From contig NZ_CP049866.1 of the NCBI RefSeq assembly GCF_011300215.1, positions 2,604,001-2,668,000 on the forward strand: DNA of 64,000 bases. Direction: 5' to 3'. The notes under the pieces are model-generated. The model was not told the origin of the DNA and searched no databases. It saw nothing but the letters and a program-made list of their open reading frames with translations. Position numbers and translations under genes: made by a program. Each line of letters begins with the position of its first letter. Position 1 is the stretch's first letter. This DNA is from Nocardioides piscis. GTDB taxonomy: Bacteria > Actinomycetota > Actinomycetes > Propionibacteriales > Nocardioidaceae. This document shows, piece by piece, positions 26,274-35,306 of the stretch.

Positions 26274-27452
26274 ATGAGTGAAGAGAAGATCGTCGTCCTC
26301 GAGGGCGCCCGCACCCCGATCGGCAGCTTTGGCGGGATGTTCAAGGACGTGCCGGGGTTCGAGCTCGGCGCGGTCGCCGTCCGGGAGGCGCTCACGCGTG
26401 CCCGGGTGGAGGACAGCGACATCTCCGAGGTGGTGATGGGCTGCATCGGCCAGGTCGGACCGGACGCCTACAACGCGCGCCGCGTCGCGGTCACGGCCGG
26501 ACTTCCCAAGAGCGTGCCTGCCTACACGGTGAACCGCCTGTGCGGCTCGGGGCTGCAGGCGGTGTGGTCGGCGGCGATGGAGATGCGCTGGAACGACCTC
26601 GACTTCACCCTCGCGGGCGGTGATGAGTCGATGACCCGGATGCCGTTCTACGACTTCGGTGCCCGCAACGGCTACAAGCTCGGCAACCGCGACCTGGTCG
26701 ACGGCACCGTGATGATGCTGACCGACCCGTTCGGCGGGATGCACATGGGGGTGACTGCGGAGAACGTCGCTGACAAGTACGCCGTCTCTCGCGAGGAGCA
26801 GGACGAGTTCGCGGCCGAGTCGCAGCGCCGGGCGGCGACCGCAGAGGCCAGGGCTGCTTTCGCCGAGGAGATCGTCGCGGTCGAGGTGGGTGGGCGCAGG
26901 CCGTTCACCGCCGAGGTCGACGAGCACCCCAAGCCGGACACGACCGTCGAGACGCTGGCGGGTCTGCGTCCGGCGTTCATGAAGGGCGGGACGGTCACGG
27001 CTGGCAACGCCTCCGGCATCAACGACGGCGCGGCCGCTCTCGTGCTGGCGCGGCAGTCCGCGGCCGAGCAACGGGGCCTCACGGGGCTGGTGACCCTCGA
27101 GGCGGTCACCACGGCGGCGATGGAACCGGAGCTGATGGGGTACGCCCCGACGTACGCACTCAAGGCGTTGTTCGAGAAGACCGGGACCGCACCCGGTGAC
27201 ATCGGGATCATCGAGCTCAACGAGGCCTTTGCCTCCCAGGCGGTCGCGGTGATGCGGGATGCGGGCCTGAGTCACGAGCGGGTCAACCCGTACGGCGGTG
27301 CGATCGCGCTCGGTCATCCGGTCGGCGCGACCGGGGCGAACCTGACCCTGCGGGTGGCCAAGGACATGGTGCGTCGCGACCTCGAGCTGGGCATCGTGAC
27401 GATGTGCATCGGCGGCGGGCAGGCACTGGCGGCGCTGTTCAAGCGGGTCTGA
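26274..27452 (+). CDS. acetyl-CoA C-acyltransferase (thiolase)
   Basis: A 392-residue thiolase with all catalytic parts: nucleophile in VNRLCGSGLQAV, IELNEAFASQ, His in IALGHPVGATGAN and acid/base Cys in TMCIGGGQAL. The ATG at 26274 follows a CCAGGAG ribosome-binding site; the longer frame has a non-family leader. It cleaves 3-ketoacyl-CoA to acetyl-CoA and a shortened acyl-CoA, the last beta-oxidation step. It is the last recognisable gene of the AtuA-carboxylase operon. Confidence 0.94.
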   Translation: MSEEKIVVLEGARTPIGSFGGMFKDVPGFELGAVAVREALTRARVEDSDISEVVMGCIGQVGPDAYNARRVAVTAGLPKSVPAYTVNRLCGSGLQAVWSAAMEMRWNDLDFTLAGGDESMTRMPFYDFGARNGYKLGNRDLVDGTVMMLTDPFGGMHMGVTAENVADKYAVSREEQDEFAAESQRRAATAEARAAFAEEIVAVEVGGRRPFTAEVDEHPKPDTTVETLAGLRPAFMKGGTVTAGNASGINDGAAALVLARQSAAEQRGLTGLVTLEAVTTAAMEPELMGYAPTYALKALFEKTGTAPGDIGIIELNEAFASQAVAVMRDAGLSHERVNPYGGAIALGHPVGATGANLTLRVAKDMVRRDLELGIVTMCIGGGQALAALFKRV

Positions 27453-27509
27453 CGTGAAGCACCGCTAGCGTGCCACGCTGTCGCGTGACGAGGGATGGCC
27501 GGCCAACGG

Positions 27510-28412
27510 TCAGCCGTCCAGCACGAACCACACAGTCAAACCGGTCGCACTGAGCTCCGAGCCCCACCGACTGGCGAGCGCGTCCACCAACCGCAACCCA
27601 CGGCCATGCACCGCGAGGGGATCTGCCTGCAGGTCCACCGTGCGGCCCACCGGCCGAGAGCCGGCGTCCCGTACGGCGATGGTGATGACGCCCGAGTCCT
27701 CACACACGCGTACCGAGGAACCGCCTGCACCATGCACCACTGCGTTGGTCACCAGCTCGGAGAGACACAGGACGGCGGTCTCGGTGTCGTCCTCGTTCAC
27801 GCCCCAGCTCTGGAGCACCCGGCGCACGAAGGCCCGCGCCTCGCCCACAGCGGCGAGATCCGTCGAGTTGCTGTGGTGGGCCGTCCTGACCCCGGGTGCC
27901 GTGTCGTCAGCCCAGTCGTCGAGGCGGCGAACGCGTTGCAGCTGCGCCCAGCGCAGCTCTCGTCCCAGCTCGGTGCCGTGAACGAGGAGCTCCTCGGTGA
28001 GGACGGTGGAGGATTCCGGCGGCTCGTCGTAGAACAGAACGAATCCGCCCAGCACCTGGGCGGCGGACATGATCGGCACGGCAGCCACGAAACGGGTCGG
28101 GGTGCCGTTTTGGGCCTTCACGAAGTCGGCGTAGGTCGGTCTGAGCTGCCCCAGGGTGCCCGCGACGGCCGCGCCGCTTCGGACGGCCCGGTTGAGCGGG
28201 ACGTCGTCGTAGGCGTCCACGAGACACCACCGGGCACTGGTCCCGCTGTGCCGATCGCTCGCGGTGAATCGGAGGCGGCGGCCCCCGCCCTCGACGACGG
28301 CCAGCCCGACGCGGTGCACCCCGGCCAGACGGGCGAGCCGTCCTAGTGCGCCCAGCGCCCAGACGTCGACGACCGGATCGACCTCCAGGTGCGGCTCGAC
28401 TGCCCCGTCCAC
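27510..28412 (-). CDS. GAF domain plus RsbW-like ATPase (anti-sigma kinase type) regulator
   Basis: A 300-residue protein. Residues 1-160 look like a GAF sensor (VHRVGLAVVEGG to LGGFVLFYDEPPES). Residues 180-300 are an HATPase_c_2 domain with N-box LSELVTNAVVHG, VRDAGSR and the lid region HGRGLRLVDALASRWG. Such proteins phosphorylate anti-anti-sigma factors or bind sigma factors in actinobacteria; no partner gene is adjacent. The GTG at 28412 lies 6 nt after a TAGTGT box, so the mRNA is probably leaderless. Confidence 0.85.
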   Translation of the reverse strand: MDGAVEPHLEVDPVVDVWALGALGRLARLAGVHRVGLAVVEGGGRRLRFTASDRHSGTSARWCLVDAYDDVPLNRAVRSGAAVAGTLGQLRPTYADFVKAQNGTPTRFVAAVPIMSAAQVLGGFVLFYDEPPESSTVLTEELLVHGTELGRELRWAQLQRVRRLDDWADDTAPGVRTAHHSNSTDLAAVGEARAFVRRVLQSWGVNEDDTETAVLCLSELVTNAVVHGAGGSSVRVCEDSGVITIAVRDAGSRPVGRTVDLQADPLAVHGRGLRLVDALASRWGSELSATGLTVWFVLDG

Positions 28413-28418
28413 ATACCG

Positions 28419-28424
28419 ACACTA
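28419..28424 (-). promoter_or_regulatory. -10 box of the GAF-ATPase gene (leaderless)
   Basis: TAGTGT on the minus strand, 6 nt before the GTG at 28412. No clear -35 box is seen. Confidence 0.45.
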
Positions 28425-28563
28425 GGCTCAGCCGGTTGTTCGTGCCAGCGGGTCTGGGCGATGTGCCAGGCCGCACGCGCCGGGCGCACCCCCATATTTT
28501 CGGTATTCCGCATGCGCGCCAGAAGGAGCACAGTCGAGCCAGGAGACTGCGAACGGAGACCCC

Positions 28564-29601
28564 ATGAGCCGACCCGGGACGATCGTCACACGGAGCCGCA
28601 TCGTCACGCTCATGGCGGGGGTCGTGAGTCTCAGCTGCGCGCTTCTCTGGACTCCGGTCGCAGAGGCCGAGAAGCCGTCCACCACGCCGACAGCGACCGT
28701 CGAGGTGTACGACGACTTCGGCCGGACGGGCTACTCGCTGGCGGACTACGAGCAGAAGTGGTCCAACCCCTACGGTCTCGGCGAGATGGGGTTGACCGAC
28801 ACCCGCTCGTTCTCACGGGGGGCGTTCAAGCTCTCCGCGGTGCCGTTTCGCACGGGCGCAGACTTCAGTGTGTTCGACCACTTGAAGTACATCGCGATCA
28901 GCAACAAGTCCTTCGCAGTGCCGGCCAGCGGCTCGTTGGAGATCAGCTCGACGATCAGGGCGTCGACCCCTGGCACCGAACCCGGTCGAGTCGTCCACGG
29001 CACCTACATCGAGAGCGGGGCTCCGTACGCCGAGGAGACCCTCGAGGGGCAACAGGCCGGCGTGGTCATGAACGTCATCGACTTCAGCACCGGGCAGCTC
29101 TTTGACTGGTTCGTCTCGGGCGGCACGGCGTTTGCGCTCATCGAGCGTCTGCCCTCGAACGTCACCGGCAACGCCCCGGAGGGGTCACCCGACTACGTCG
29201 GCCGCGAGAAGATGTACACCCAGATCATCAGGGAGATCCCTGCGTCCCCGGGGACCCACACCGTCAGCATTCGCATCAACCGCGACGCCACCGGGGGCTC
29301 GGTGGACTACTTCTTCGACGGAAAGCCGATCGCCCACGTCGACGACGTCGGCGTCCCCCTGGATGCCCAAGGTGCTCCCTACAGCGGCATCTACCCGTCG
29401 CTCGGCGCCGGAGAAGACCTGAGTGCCAAGGTGAACAGTGTCGTGATCGGCCACGGGCTGTTCAGCCTGCTGGACGCCTTCCCGTTCCAACACCCCGAAG
29501 CACCCGAGCTTGCGGTGAGCATCCCGCTGAGTGAGCGGCTCTTCGGCCAAGGTGCCACCGGGACCTTCGACGACTTCCGGGTCAAGACCGTCGCACGCTG
29601 A
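28564..29601 (+). CDS. secreted protein of unknown function (possible DUF6081-like)
   Basis: A 345-residue protein with a signal peptide (basic start, core LMAGVVSLSCALLW, likely cleavage after VAEAE). The mature part starts VEVYDDFGRTGYSLADYE and later has VDYFFDGKPIAHVDDVG, a pattern of lectin-like/concanavalin jelly-roll proteins; the start resembles DUF6081 (tentative). No catalytic residues were recognised. The gene stands alone between two regulatory ATPase genes on the opposite strand and is followed by a strong hairpin. Secretion is well supported; the role is unknown. Confidence 0.78.
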   Translation: MSRPGTIVTRSRIVTLMAGVVSLSCALLWTPVAEAEKPSTTPTATVEVYDDFGRTGYSLADYEQKWSNPYGLGEMGLTDTRSFSRGAFKLSAVPFRTGADFSVFDHLKYIAISNKSFAVPASGSLEISSTIRASTPGTEPGRVVHGTYIESGAPYAEETLEGQQAGVVMNVIDFSTGQLFDWFVSGGTAFALIERLPSNVTGNAPEGSPDYVGREKMYTQIIREIPASPGTHTVSIRINRDATGGSVDYFFDGKPIAHVDDVGVPLDAQGAPYSGIYPSLGAGEDLSAKVNSVVIGHGLFSLLDAFPFQHPEAPELAVSIPLSERLFGQGATGTFDDFRVKTVAR

Positions 29602-29627
29602 GGCTCGGTGGCGGCTCCACGTTGGGT

Positions 29628-29657
29628 GCGCCCAGCCCGATGGGACGGGCTGGGCGC
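29628..29657 (+). terminator. hairpin after the secreted protein gene
   Basis: A perfect 12-bp stem, GCGCCCAGCCCG and CGGGCTGGGCGC, with a 6-nt loop, 26 nt after the stop. There is no T tract, as is common in high-GC actinobacteria. The rest of 29658-29822 shows nothing recognisable. Confidence 0.6.
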
Positions 29658-29822
29658 CGGGCTGCATGCCTGGGAGGGACACATGCACGACCCGGATGCG
29701 GGGGAGCGCGTCACCCGGCATCGGACAAGACGCTAGGGGGTTCTCGGCGCTACCCCGCAGTAAGCGACCTGGGTCACGCCTCTGCTCTGGTTACTGCCCA
29801 GTCTCCGAGATGTGCGGACAGC

Positions 29823-30656
29823 TCAGCGTCGCCCGGCGCGCAGCATGCCGGCCCGGTGATGGAGCAGCGCGAGGCTGGTGATGGCGCTCTCGACCACCGA
29901 CTCCCTGCGGTGTCGACCGACGTACTCGTTCGGCGAAGGCGGCGCCGTGACCGAGCTCGCGACGAGGGTCGCGGGGATGCGGATCGCGGCTGCAGTTCCG
30001 CCGTCCTCCGCGCGGGCCAGCTGGACGGTCAGACCGTGGCGTAGTGCGAGCCGACCGGCGACATACAGACCCATGGATTCTTGACCGTCATCCCCGGGTG
30101 GATCCACTGCGCGCAACATGCTGTTGATCGCCCACAGCGAACCGTCAGGCATCGCCAGCGCTGGGTTCCACACTCGGATGACGGTCTGTCCGTCGACGTG
30201 CGGGGGGTCGATGTCCACCACCGTGTCGGTGCTGCTGGATGCCAGCGAGTAGTCGATGATCTCCGTCAGCAGGTGCACCAGGTCGAGGGCCACGCCGCCG
30301 GCGACATCGAGCTCCGGCGCGGTGGGGAGCACGACGCGACGGAAGTCGTGGACTCCCGCGACGGATGCCTGGAGCACGTCGGCGAGCCGCAGTGGGTCGC
30401 TCATGGTGTGGGTGCTCGTGTCGAGCAGGACACCAAGGCTGGCAGTGCTGCGTCCCAGGAGCGTGGCGAGGTGGTCGACGCGGAAGAGTCGTTCCAGCCG
30501 CGTCGGGTCGCTCTCGTCCTTCTCGAGCTCGTCGAGCAGGACGTGGACGTCGTTGACCAGCACCTGCTGGCGTCGCGCCAGGGCTCCGATCATGCGGCCG
30601 ACCGGGGCATCGATGTCGGTGCCGATCGCTCGGTGGTCGTCGTCACTGGTCGGCAT
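29823..30656 (-). CDS. degenerate histidine-kinase-like ATPase (CvnA/nitrate-sensor-kinase-like)
   Basis: About 277 residues from the ATG at 30656, chosen for its AGGGGGG ribosome-binding site. A coiled dimerisation part with RVDHLATLLGRS, like the LDHLATRMRR block of Streptomyces conservon kinases, is followed by an HATPase-like part (LVHLLTEIIDYSLASS, VIRVWNPALAMPDG, GLYVAGRLALRHGL). The N-box Asn expected in LLEN is replaced (IIDY), and the G1 Asp is replaced (VWNPALAM). ATP binding is therefore doubtful and it may be a scaffold. No receiver or conservon genes are adjacent. Confidence 0.75.
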   Translation of the reverse strand: MPTSDDDHRAIGTDIDAPVGRMIGALARRQQVLVNDVHVLLDELEKDESDPTRLERLFRVDHLATLLGRSTASLGVLLDTSTHTMSDPLRLADVLQASVAGVHDFRRVVLPTAPELDVAGGVALDLVHLLTEIIDYSLASSSTDTVVDIDPPHVDGQTVIRVWNPALAMPDGSLWAINSMLRAVDPPGDDGQESMGLYVAGRLALRHGLTVQLARAEDGGTAAAIRIPATLVASSVTAPPSPNEYVGRHRRESVVESAITSLALLHHRAGMLRAGRR

Positions 30657-30790
30657 GCATCCCCCCTGCGTCGGTAGCCCACTTCGCCCTGGCGCCCGAG
30701 AGGCTGGCTGCTCTCGAATGTAGGGATTACCTATGGGTAGCAAGTGGACACGGACAGATTTGAGACACCCATGCCCGCCATGACTCCAGA

Positions 30791-32818
30791 TCAGGTCGTG
30801 GGCGGGGCATCCGTCGGTTCGAGCAGCTCCGGCAGGACGAGGTTGAACCGACGTCGTTGAGCGCTGATCACCACGTCCTCGGACTGCGCGAACCCGGTGC
30901 TGGGATCGAGCGCCGTCAGCACATAGCGACCCAGAGGCGGCAGTCCGAGCTCGTAGTGGCCCTCCTCATCAGTCCTGGTCGCACCGGCGGACTCGCCCGA
31001 GGCGTCGGTGAGCACGACGAGCGCGTCGTCGATGGGCCACCCGCCGCGGGAGACCACGCCGGCGACCGTGAGCCGCTCGTCGAGCCTGAGCACGGTGGTG
31101 GTCTCGGCCGAGAGGTGGCGCAGCTCGGACCGGGCAGCCCAGCCCTCGGCGGAGCAGATCACCAGGTACTCCTCAGCCCCGGGCAGCACGACCGACCAGC
31201 GACCGTCGTTGTCGGCGCGCGCCCAGTCCGCTTGTCGCCCGCGCCGGTCGAGCACCGAGACCACCGCGAGTCGGGCGGGCTTGCCGTCGGGACGCTGCAC
31301 CCGGCCGCGGACGACGACCTCGGTGCCGACGTCAGCGCGGCGTACGGCGTCGCCGCGAGCAACGGGCGCCCGTTCACCGGCGACCGGGGGACCAGCCGCG
31401 AGGACCGGGGCGACACGAGCGGGGATGAGGAACCCGACTGCCGCACCGGCGAACGCGGCAACGGCGGCGATCCAGCTCATCGAGTGCAGCGCCGCTTCGG
31501 AGGGGTAGGCGCCGCCGGCGACGATGCCGGCGGTCAGCACCGCTGCGACGGTGGCCGAGCACGTCGAGGTGCCGATGGAGCGGACCACGGTGTTGAGCCC
31601 GTTGGCCGCGGCCGTCTCGCTGATCGGCACCGACTGCATGATCAGCACCGGCATCGCCGCGAAGCTGACTGCGATCCCGATCGAGACGACGGAGACGCCC
31701 ACCATGAGCTGGATGAGGGAACCGTCGAGGAGCACCCGGACGACGTAGCCGAAGCCCGTGATGCAGAGGCCGGCGATCAAGGTGATCCGTGCGCCGAACC
31801 GGCGCGTGATCGACGCGGAGACCGGCGCCATCAGGACCATCAGCACGCCGCCGGGCAGCATGGCCAGCCCGGCCTCGGTGACCCCCAGGCCGAACCCGAC
31901 GCCGGTCGAGACAGGGATCTGGAGCTGCTGGGTGGCGACCAGCAGGTTGGTGAACATCGCGAACCCGGCCAGCAGCGAGGCGATGTTGGTGAGCAGCACG
32001 GGTCGGCGGGTCGAGGTGCGCAGGTCGACGAGGGGCGCGCCGGTGCGCAGCTCCCACGGAGCCCAGAGGGCGAAGAAGAGCACGGCGAGGGTGAAGGAGA
32101 GCAGCGTCCACTGCGACGTCCACCCCCAGACGCCCCCCTTGGAGATGCCCAGCAAGAGGGCCGTCAGGGCGATCGACATCAAGATGGCGCCCAGCCAGTC
32201 GAAGCGGCTGGGCGTCCTCACCCCCGACTCCGGCACCACGGTGAGGACCAGCGCCAGCATCACCAGCGACATGACCACGCTGCCCCAGAAGACCGCCTGC
32301 CAGCCGAACGCCTCATAGATCACGCCCGACAGTGGGAGGCCCACGGCGCCACCGATGCCGAGCGTGGCGCTCATCAGGGCGACCGCGCCGCCGATCTTCT
32401 CCGGCGGCAGCTCGTCGCGCATCGTCGAGATGCCGATCGGGATCAGCGCCGGCGCGAACCCCTGCAACATGCGGGCGACGATCAGCACGGCGAGCGAGTC
32501 GCTCAGCGCGCCGAGCAGGGAGCCGGCGAGCAGGGCGACCAGCGACACGACGATCATCCGGCGCTTGCCGTGCATGTCGGCCAGCCGGGACAGGATGGGC
32601 GTGGCCACGGCGCTGGTGAGCAGCGTGACCGTCACCAGCCAGGCCGCGTTGTCAGGCGTCGTGTCGAGCAGCCGGGGGAAGTCCGTCAGCAACGGGACGA
32701 CCAGCGTCTGCATCAGCGACACCGCCGTGCCGCACAGCGCCAGCACCAGCACGATGGCGCCCGAGCGACTCGAACGCTCGGGCTCCACTGCGAGCGCGGT
32801 CGCGGTCACCGGCCGCAC
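30791..32818 (-). CDS. MFS drug exporter (DHA2, 14-TM type) with C-terminal carboxypeptidase-regulatory-like domains
   Basis: From the GTG at 32818 (or GTG 32809) the product is about 675 residues; the longer frame adds residues with no membrane start. The first 465 residues have about 14 hydrophobic segments and the MFS loop LSRLADMHGKRRM. Residues from about 500 on are soluble: two beta-sandwich repeats, VVVRGRVQRPDGKPARLAVVS and VAGVVSRGGWPIDDALVVL, each like a carboxypeptidase regulatory (transthyretin-like) domain. DHA2 proteins export drugs or metabolites. The gene is divergent from the amino acid permease gene. Confidence 0.85.
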   Translation of the reverse strand: MRPVTATALAVEPERSSRSGAIVLVLALCGTAVSLMQTLVVPLLTDFPRLLDTTPDNAAWLVTVTLLTSAVATPILSRLADMHGKRRMIVVSLVALLAGSLLGALSDSLAVLIVARMLQGFAPALIPIGISTMRDELPPEKIGGAVALMSATLGIGGAVGLPLSGVIYEAFGWQAVFWGSVVMSLVMLALVLTVVPESGVRTPSRFDWLGAILMSIALTALLLGISKGGVWGWTSQWTLLSFTLAVLFFALWAPWELRTGAPLVDLRTSTRRPVLLTNIASLLAGFAMFTNLLVATQQLQIPVSTGVGFGLGVTEAGLAMLPGGVLMVLMAPVSASITRRFGARITLIAGLCITGFGYVVRVLLDGSLIQLMVGVSVVSIGIAVSFAAMPVLIMQSVPISETAAANGLNTVVRSIGTSTCSATVAAVLTAGIVAGGAYPSEAALHSMSWIAAVAAFAGAAVGFLIPARVAPVLAAGPPVAGERAPVARGDAVRRADVGTEVVVRGRVQRPDGKPARLAVVSVLDRRGRQADWARADNDGRWSVVLPGAEEYLVICSAEGWAARSELRHLSAETTTVLRLDERLTVAGVVSRGGWPIDDALVVLTDASGESAGATRTDEEGHYELGLPPLGRYVLTALDPSTGFAQSEDVVISAQRRRFNLVLPELLEPTDAPPTT

Positions 32819-32923
32819 CGCACGTGGACTCGCATGCGGCGACGATAGTCCCCTGACCAGGCCGTCAGGAGCAGCAGGGAGCAGCAGGGCCGGACTGGGC
32901 AAGAAAGGTCTGAGGTCGTGCCA

Positions 32924-32953
32924 TTGACAGCGCAACGTGAGCGGCGTCACACT
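32924..32953 (+). promoter_or_regulatory. possible promoter of the permease gene
   Basis: A perfect -35 TTGACA (32924-32929) with a poor -10 (CACACT, 18-nt spacing). A GTGA-N6-TCAC inverted repeat lies in and beside the spacer and could be a FadR-type site for the regulator encoded in this operon (inference). Confidence 0.35.
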
Positions 32954-32985
32954 CGCGATCGTCGGCCCACGGACGAAGGAGTGCC

Positions 32986-34559
32986 ATGAGCACCACGGAA
33001 CCACGCGACGTGTCATTGAGCGCTGACGAGGAGAGGCTGGCGGAGCTGGGCTACACCCAGGAGCTGCATCGAGGCATGAGCGGGTTCTCCAACTTCGCCG
33101 TGTCCTTCTCGATCATCTCGATCCTCGCGGGCTGCATCACGACGTACTACCTCGCCATGGATGCCGGCGGGCCGATCGTGATCTCGCTCGGCTGGCCGCT
33201 GGTCGGGATCTTCGTCCTCCTCGTCGCGATGGCGATGGCCGAGATCTGCTCCAGCTACCCGACGGCCGGTGGGCTCTACTACTGGGCCGGCCAGCTGGCG
33301 CGGAAGAACAAGCGAGTCTGGGCGTGGTACGTCGGCTGGTTCAACTTCCTCGGCGAGGTCGCCGTGACGGCCGCGATCGACTACGGCGCCGCCGTCACCT
33401 GGATGGCGCTGCTGAACCTCACCTTCGGGGTCGACGTCACGCTCACCTCGACGTTCATCGCGTTCCTCGTCATCATCACGCTGCACGGGCTGCTGAACAC
33501 CTTCGGCGTCAACCTCGTCAAGCTTCTCTCGGACGTCTCCGCGTGGTGGCACATCGTCGGCGTCGCCGTGATCGTCTCGATCCTGTGGCTGGTCCCCGAC
33601 CAGCACCAGTCGCTCACGTGGACGTTCACCGAGTACCGCAACGCCACCGGGTGGGAGAGCGCCATCTACGTGTTCCTCATCGGACTGCTGATGGCGCAGT
33701 ACACGTTCACCGGGTACGACGCGTCCGCGCACGTCGCCGAGGAGACGAAGGGGGCCAGCGTCCAGGCACCCAAGGGGATCGTCCGCAGTGTCTGGGTGTC
33801 ACTGATCGCCGGCTGGATCCTGCTGGTGAGCGTGACGGCAGCCATCCAGGACTACGACGCCCAGCGGGCCACCGAGACCGGCCTCCCGCCGGCGCAGATC
33901 TTCATCGACGCGGCCGGGGACGACCTCGGCAAGCTGATGCTGCTCATCGCCGCCGTCGCGCAGTTCTTCTGCGGGATGGCGTCGGTCACCGCGAACTCCC
34001 GGATGACCTACGCCTTCTCGCGCGACAACGCGCTGCCCGGATCGCAGATCTGGAAGAAGGTGAACCCGCGCACCGGGACGCCGACCAACTCCATCTGGTT
34101 CTGCGTGTTCTGGTCGGTGGTGCTGACCCTCCCGGCGATCTGGAACCTCACCGCCTACTTCGCGGTGACGTCGGTCGCGGTGATCGGGCTCTACATCGCC
34201 TACGTGATACCGGTCCTGCTGCGGCGGCTGAACCCCGACTTCCAGACCGGGCCGTGGAACCTGGGCCGGTGGAGCCCCGTCGTCGGCTGGATCGCGGTCG
34301 CGTGGGTGTGCTTCATCGTCGTGCTGTTCATGCTGCCGGCGTACGCGCCCGGGACCTTCGGGGACGCGACCTTCAACTACGCGCCGATCGCGGTCTCCAC
34401 GGTGTTCATCTTCGCCACCGTCACCTGGTTCGCCGGGGGCGCAAGCACTTCATGCACGGAGCCAAGGATGAATACACCACCAAGGACCTCGACGACATCT
34501 TCAACGAGGAGGAGGGCCACGACCGGGCCCGACAGCAGATCCTTGCGGAGGAGGAGTGA
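32986..34559 (+). CDS. APC-superfamily amino acid/polyamine permease (one frame break)
   Basis: The repaired product is about 524 residues with 12 hydrophobic segments, starting with the cytosolic ELGYTQELHRGMSGFSNFAV block typical of GABA/amino acid permeases of this family. The frame breaks at the G run 34435-34439; a sixth G gives WFAGGRKHFMHGAKDEYTT and a normal acidic tail. It is the first gene of a gamma-glutamylation operon, so putrescine, another polyamine, ethanolamine or GABA are likely substrates (inference). It overlaps the FadR gene by 4 nt. Confidence 0.9.
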
Positions 34560-35278
34560 CCGCTGCCCCGCTGGGCGACGTGGTGTTCCGGCCGGTCCGG
34601 GGGTACCACGCGTTCGAGGGCTGCGTCGAACAGCTCGCCACGGCCATCCGGCTCGGTGTGTTCCCCTACGGGTCGGCCCTGCCACCCGAGCGGGAGCTCG
34701 CCGAGCAGATGGGGGTGTCACGCTCGACGCTGCGCGAGGCGATCGCTGCGCTGCGCACGGCCGGCATGGTGCGTACGACGCGAGGTCGCGGCGGTGGGAG
34801 CGTGGTCGCCTTCCGGCCGCCCGCCGAAGAGACCGACCGGACGCCGGCCACCGGCGAGCGACGCGAGCAGCTCCTGGACTCGCTCACCTTTCGTCGCATC
34901 GTCGAGCCCGGCGCCTCGTGGCTGGCTGCGAGCCGGCAGCTCAACGCCACGGAACGGATGCTGCTCACCACGACGCTCGCCGAGGTCGACCAGGCTCCCG
35001 ACAGCGGTGCCCACCGGCAGGCGGACTCCCGGCTGCACCTGGCCATCGCGAGCGTGACAGGTTCGCCGATGACGGTGGCGGCCGTGACGGAGGTGCAGGC
35101 GGGCCTGCACGACATGCTCCGCTCGATCCCGGTGCTGGAGCCCAACATCGAGCACTCGACGCGCCAGCACCGCGCGATCGTGGCCGCGATCCTCGCGGGG
35201 GAGCCGGCGAAGGCGCGACGCGCCATGGAACAGCACTGTGACGACACTGCCGCCCTGCTCCGAGGTCTCCTCGGGTGA
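34556..35278 (+). CDS. FadR-type GntR-family transcriptional regulator
   Basis: A 240-residue regulator: winged helix at residues 15-85 (LPPERELAEQMGVSRSTLRE followed by AIAALRTAGMVRTTRGRGGGS) and an all-helical FCD ligand-binding domain (FRRIVEPGASWLAA, DSRLHLAIASVTGSP, EHSTRQHRAIVAAI) with metal-site His positions. The GTG at 34556 overlaps the permease stop (GTGA). It probably controls its own operon in response to the imported amine or its glutamyl derivative. Confidence 0.93.
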   Translation: MTAAPLGDVVFRPVRGYHAFEGCVEQLATAIRLGVFPYGSALPPERELAEQMGVSRSTLREAIAALRTAGMVRTTRGRGGGSVVAFRPPAEETDRTPATGERREQLLDSLTFRRIVEPGASWLAASRQLNATERMLLTTTLAEVDQAPDSGAHRQADSRLHLAIASVTGSPMTVAAVTEVQAGLHDMLRSIPVLEPNIEHSTRQHRAIVAAILAGEPAKARRAMEQHCDDTAALLRGLLG

Positions 35279-35306
35279 CGACGCACACCGCTCGGGAGAG
35301 GACCCC

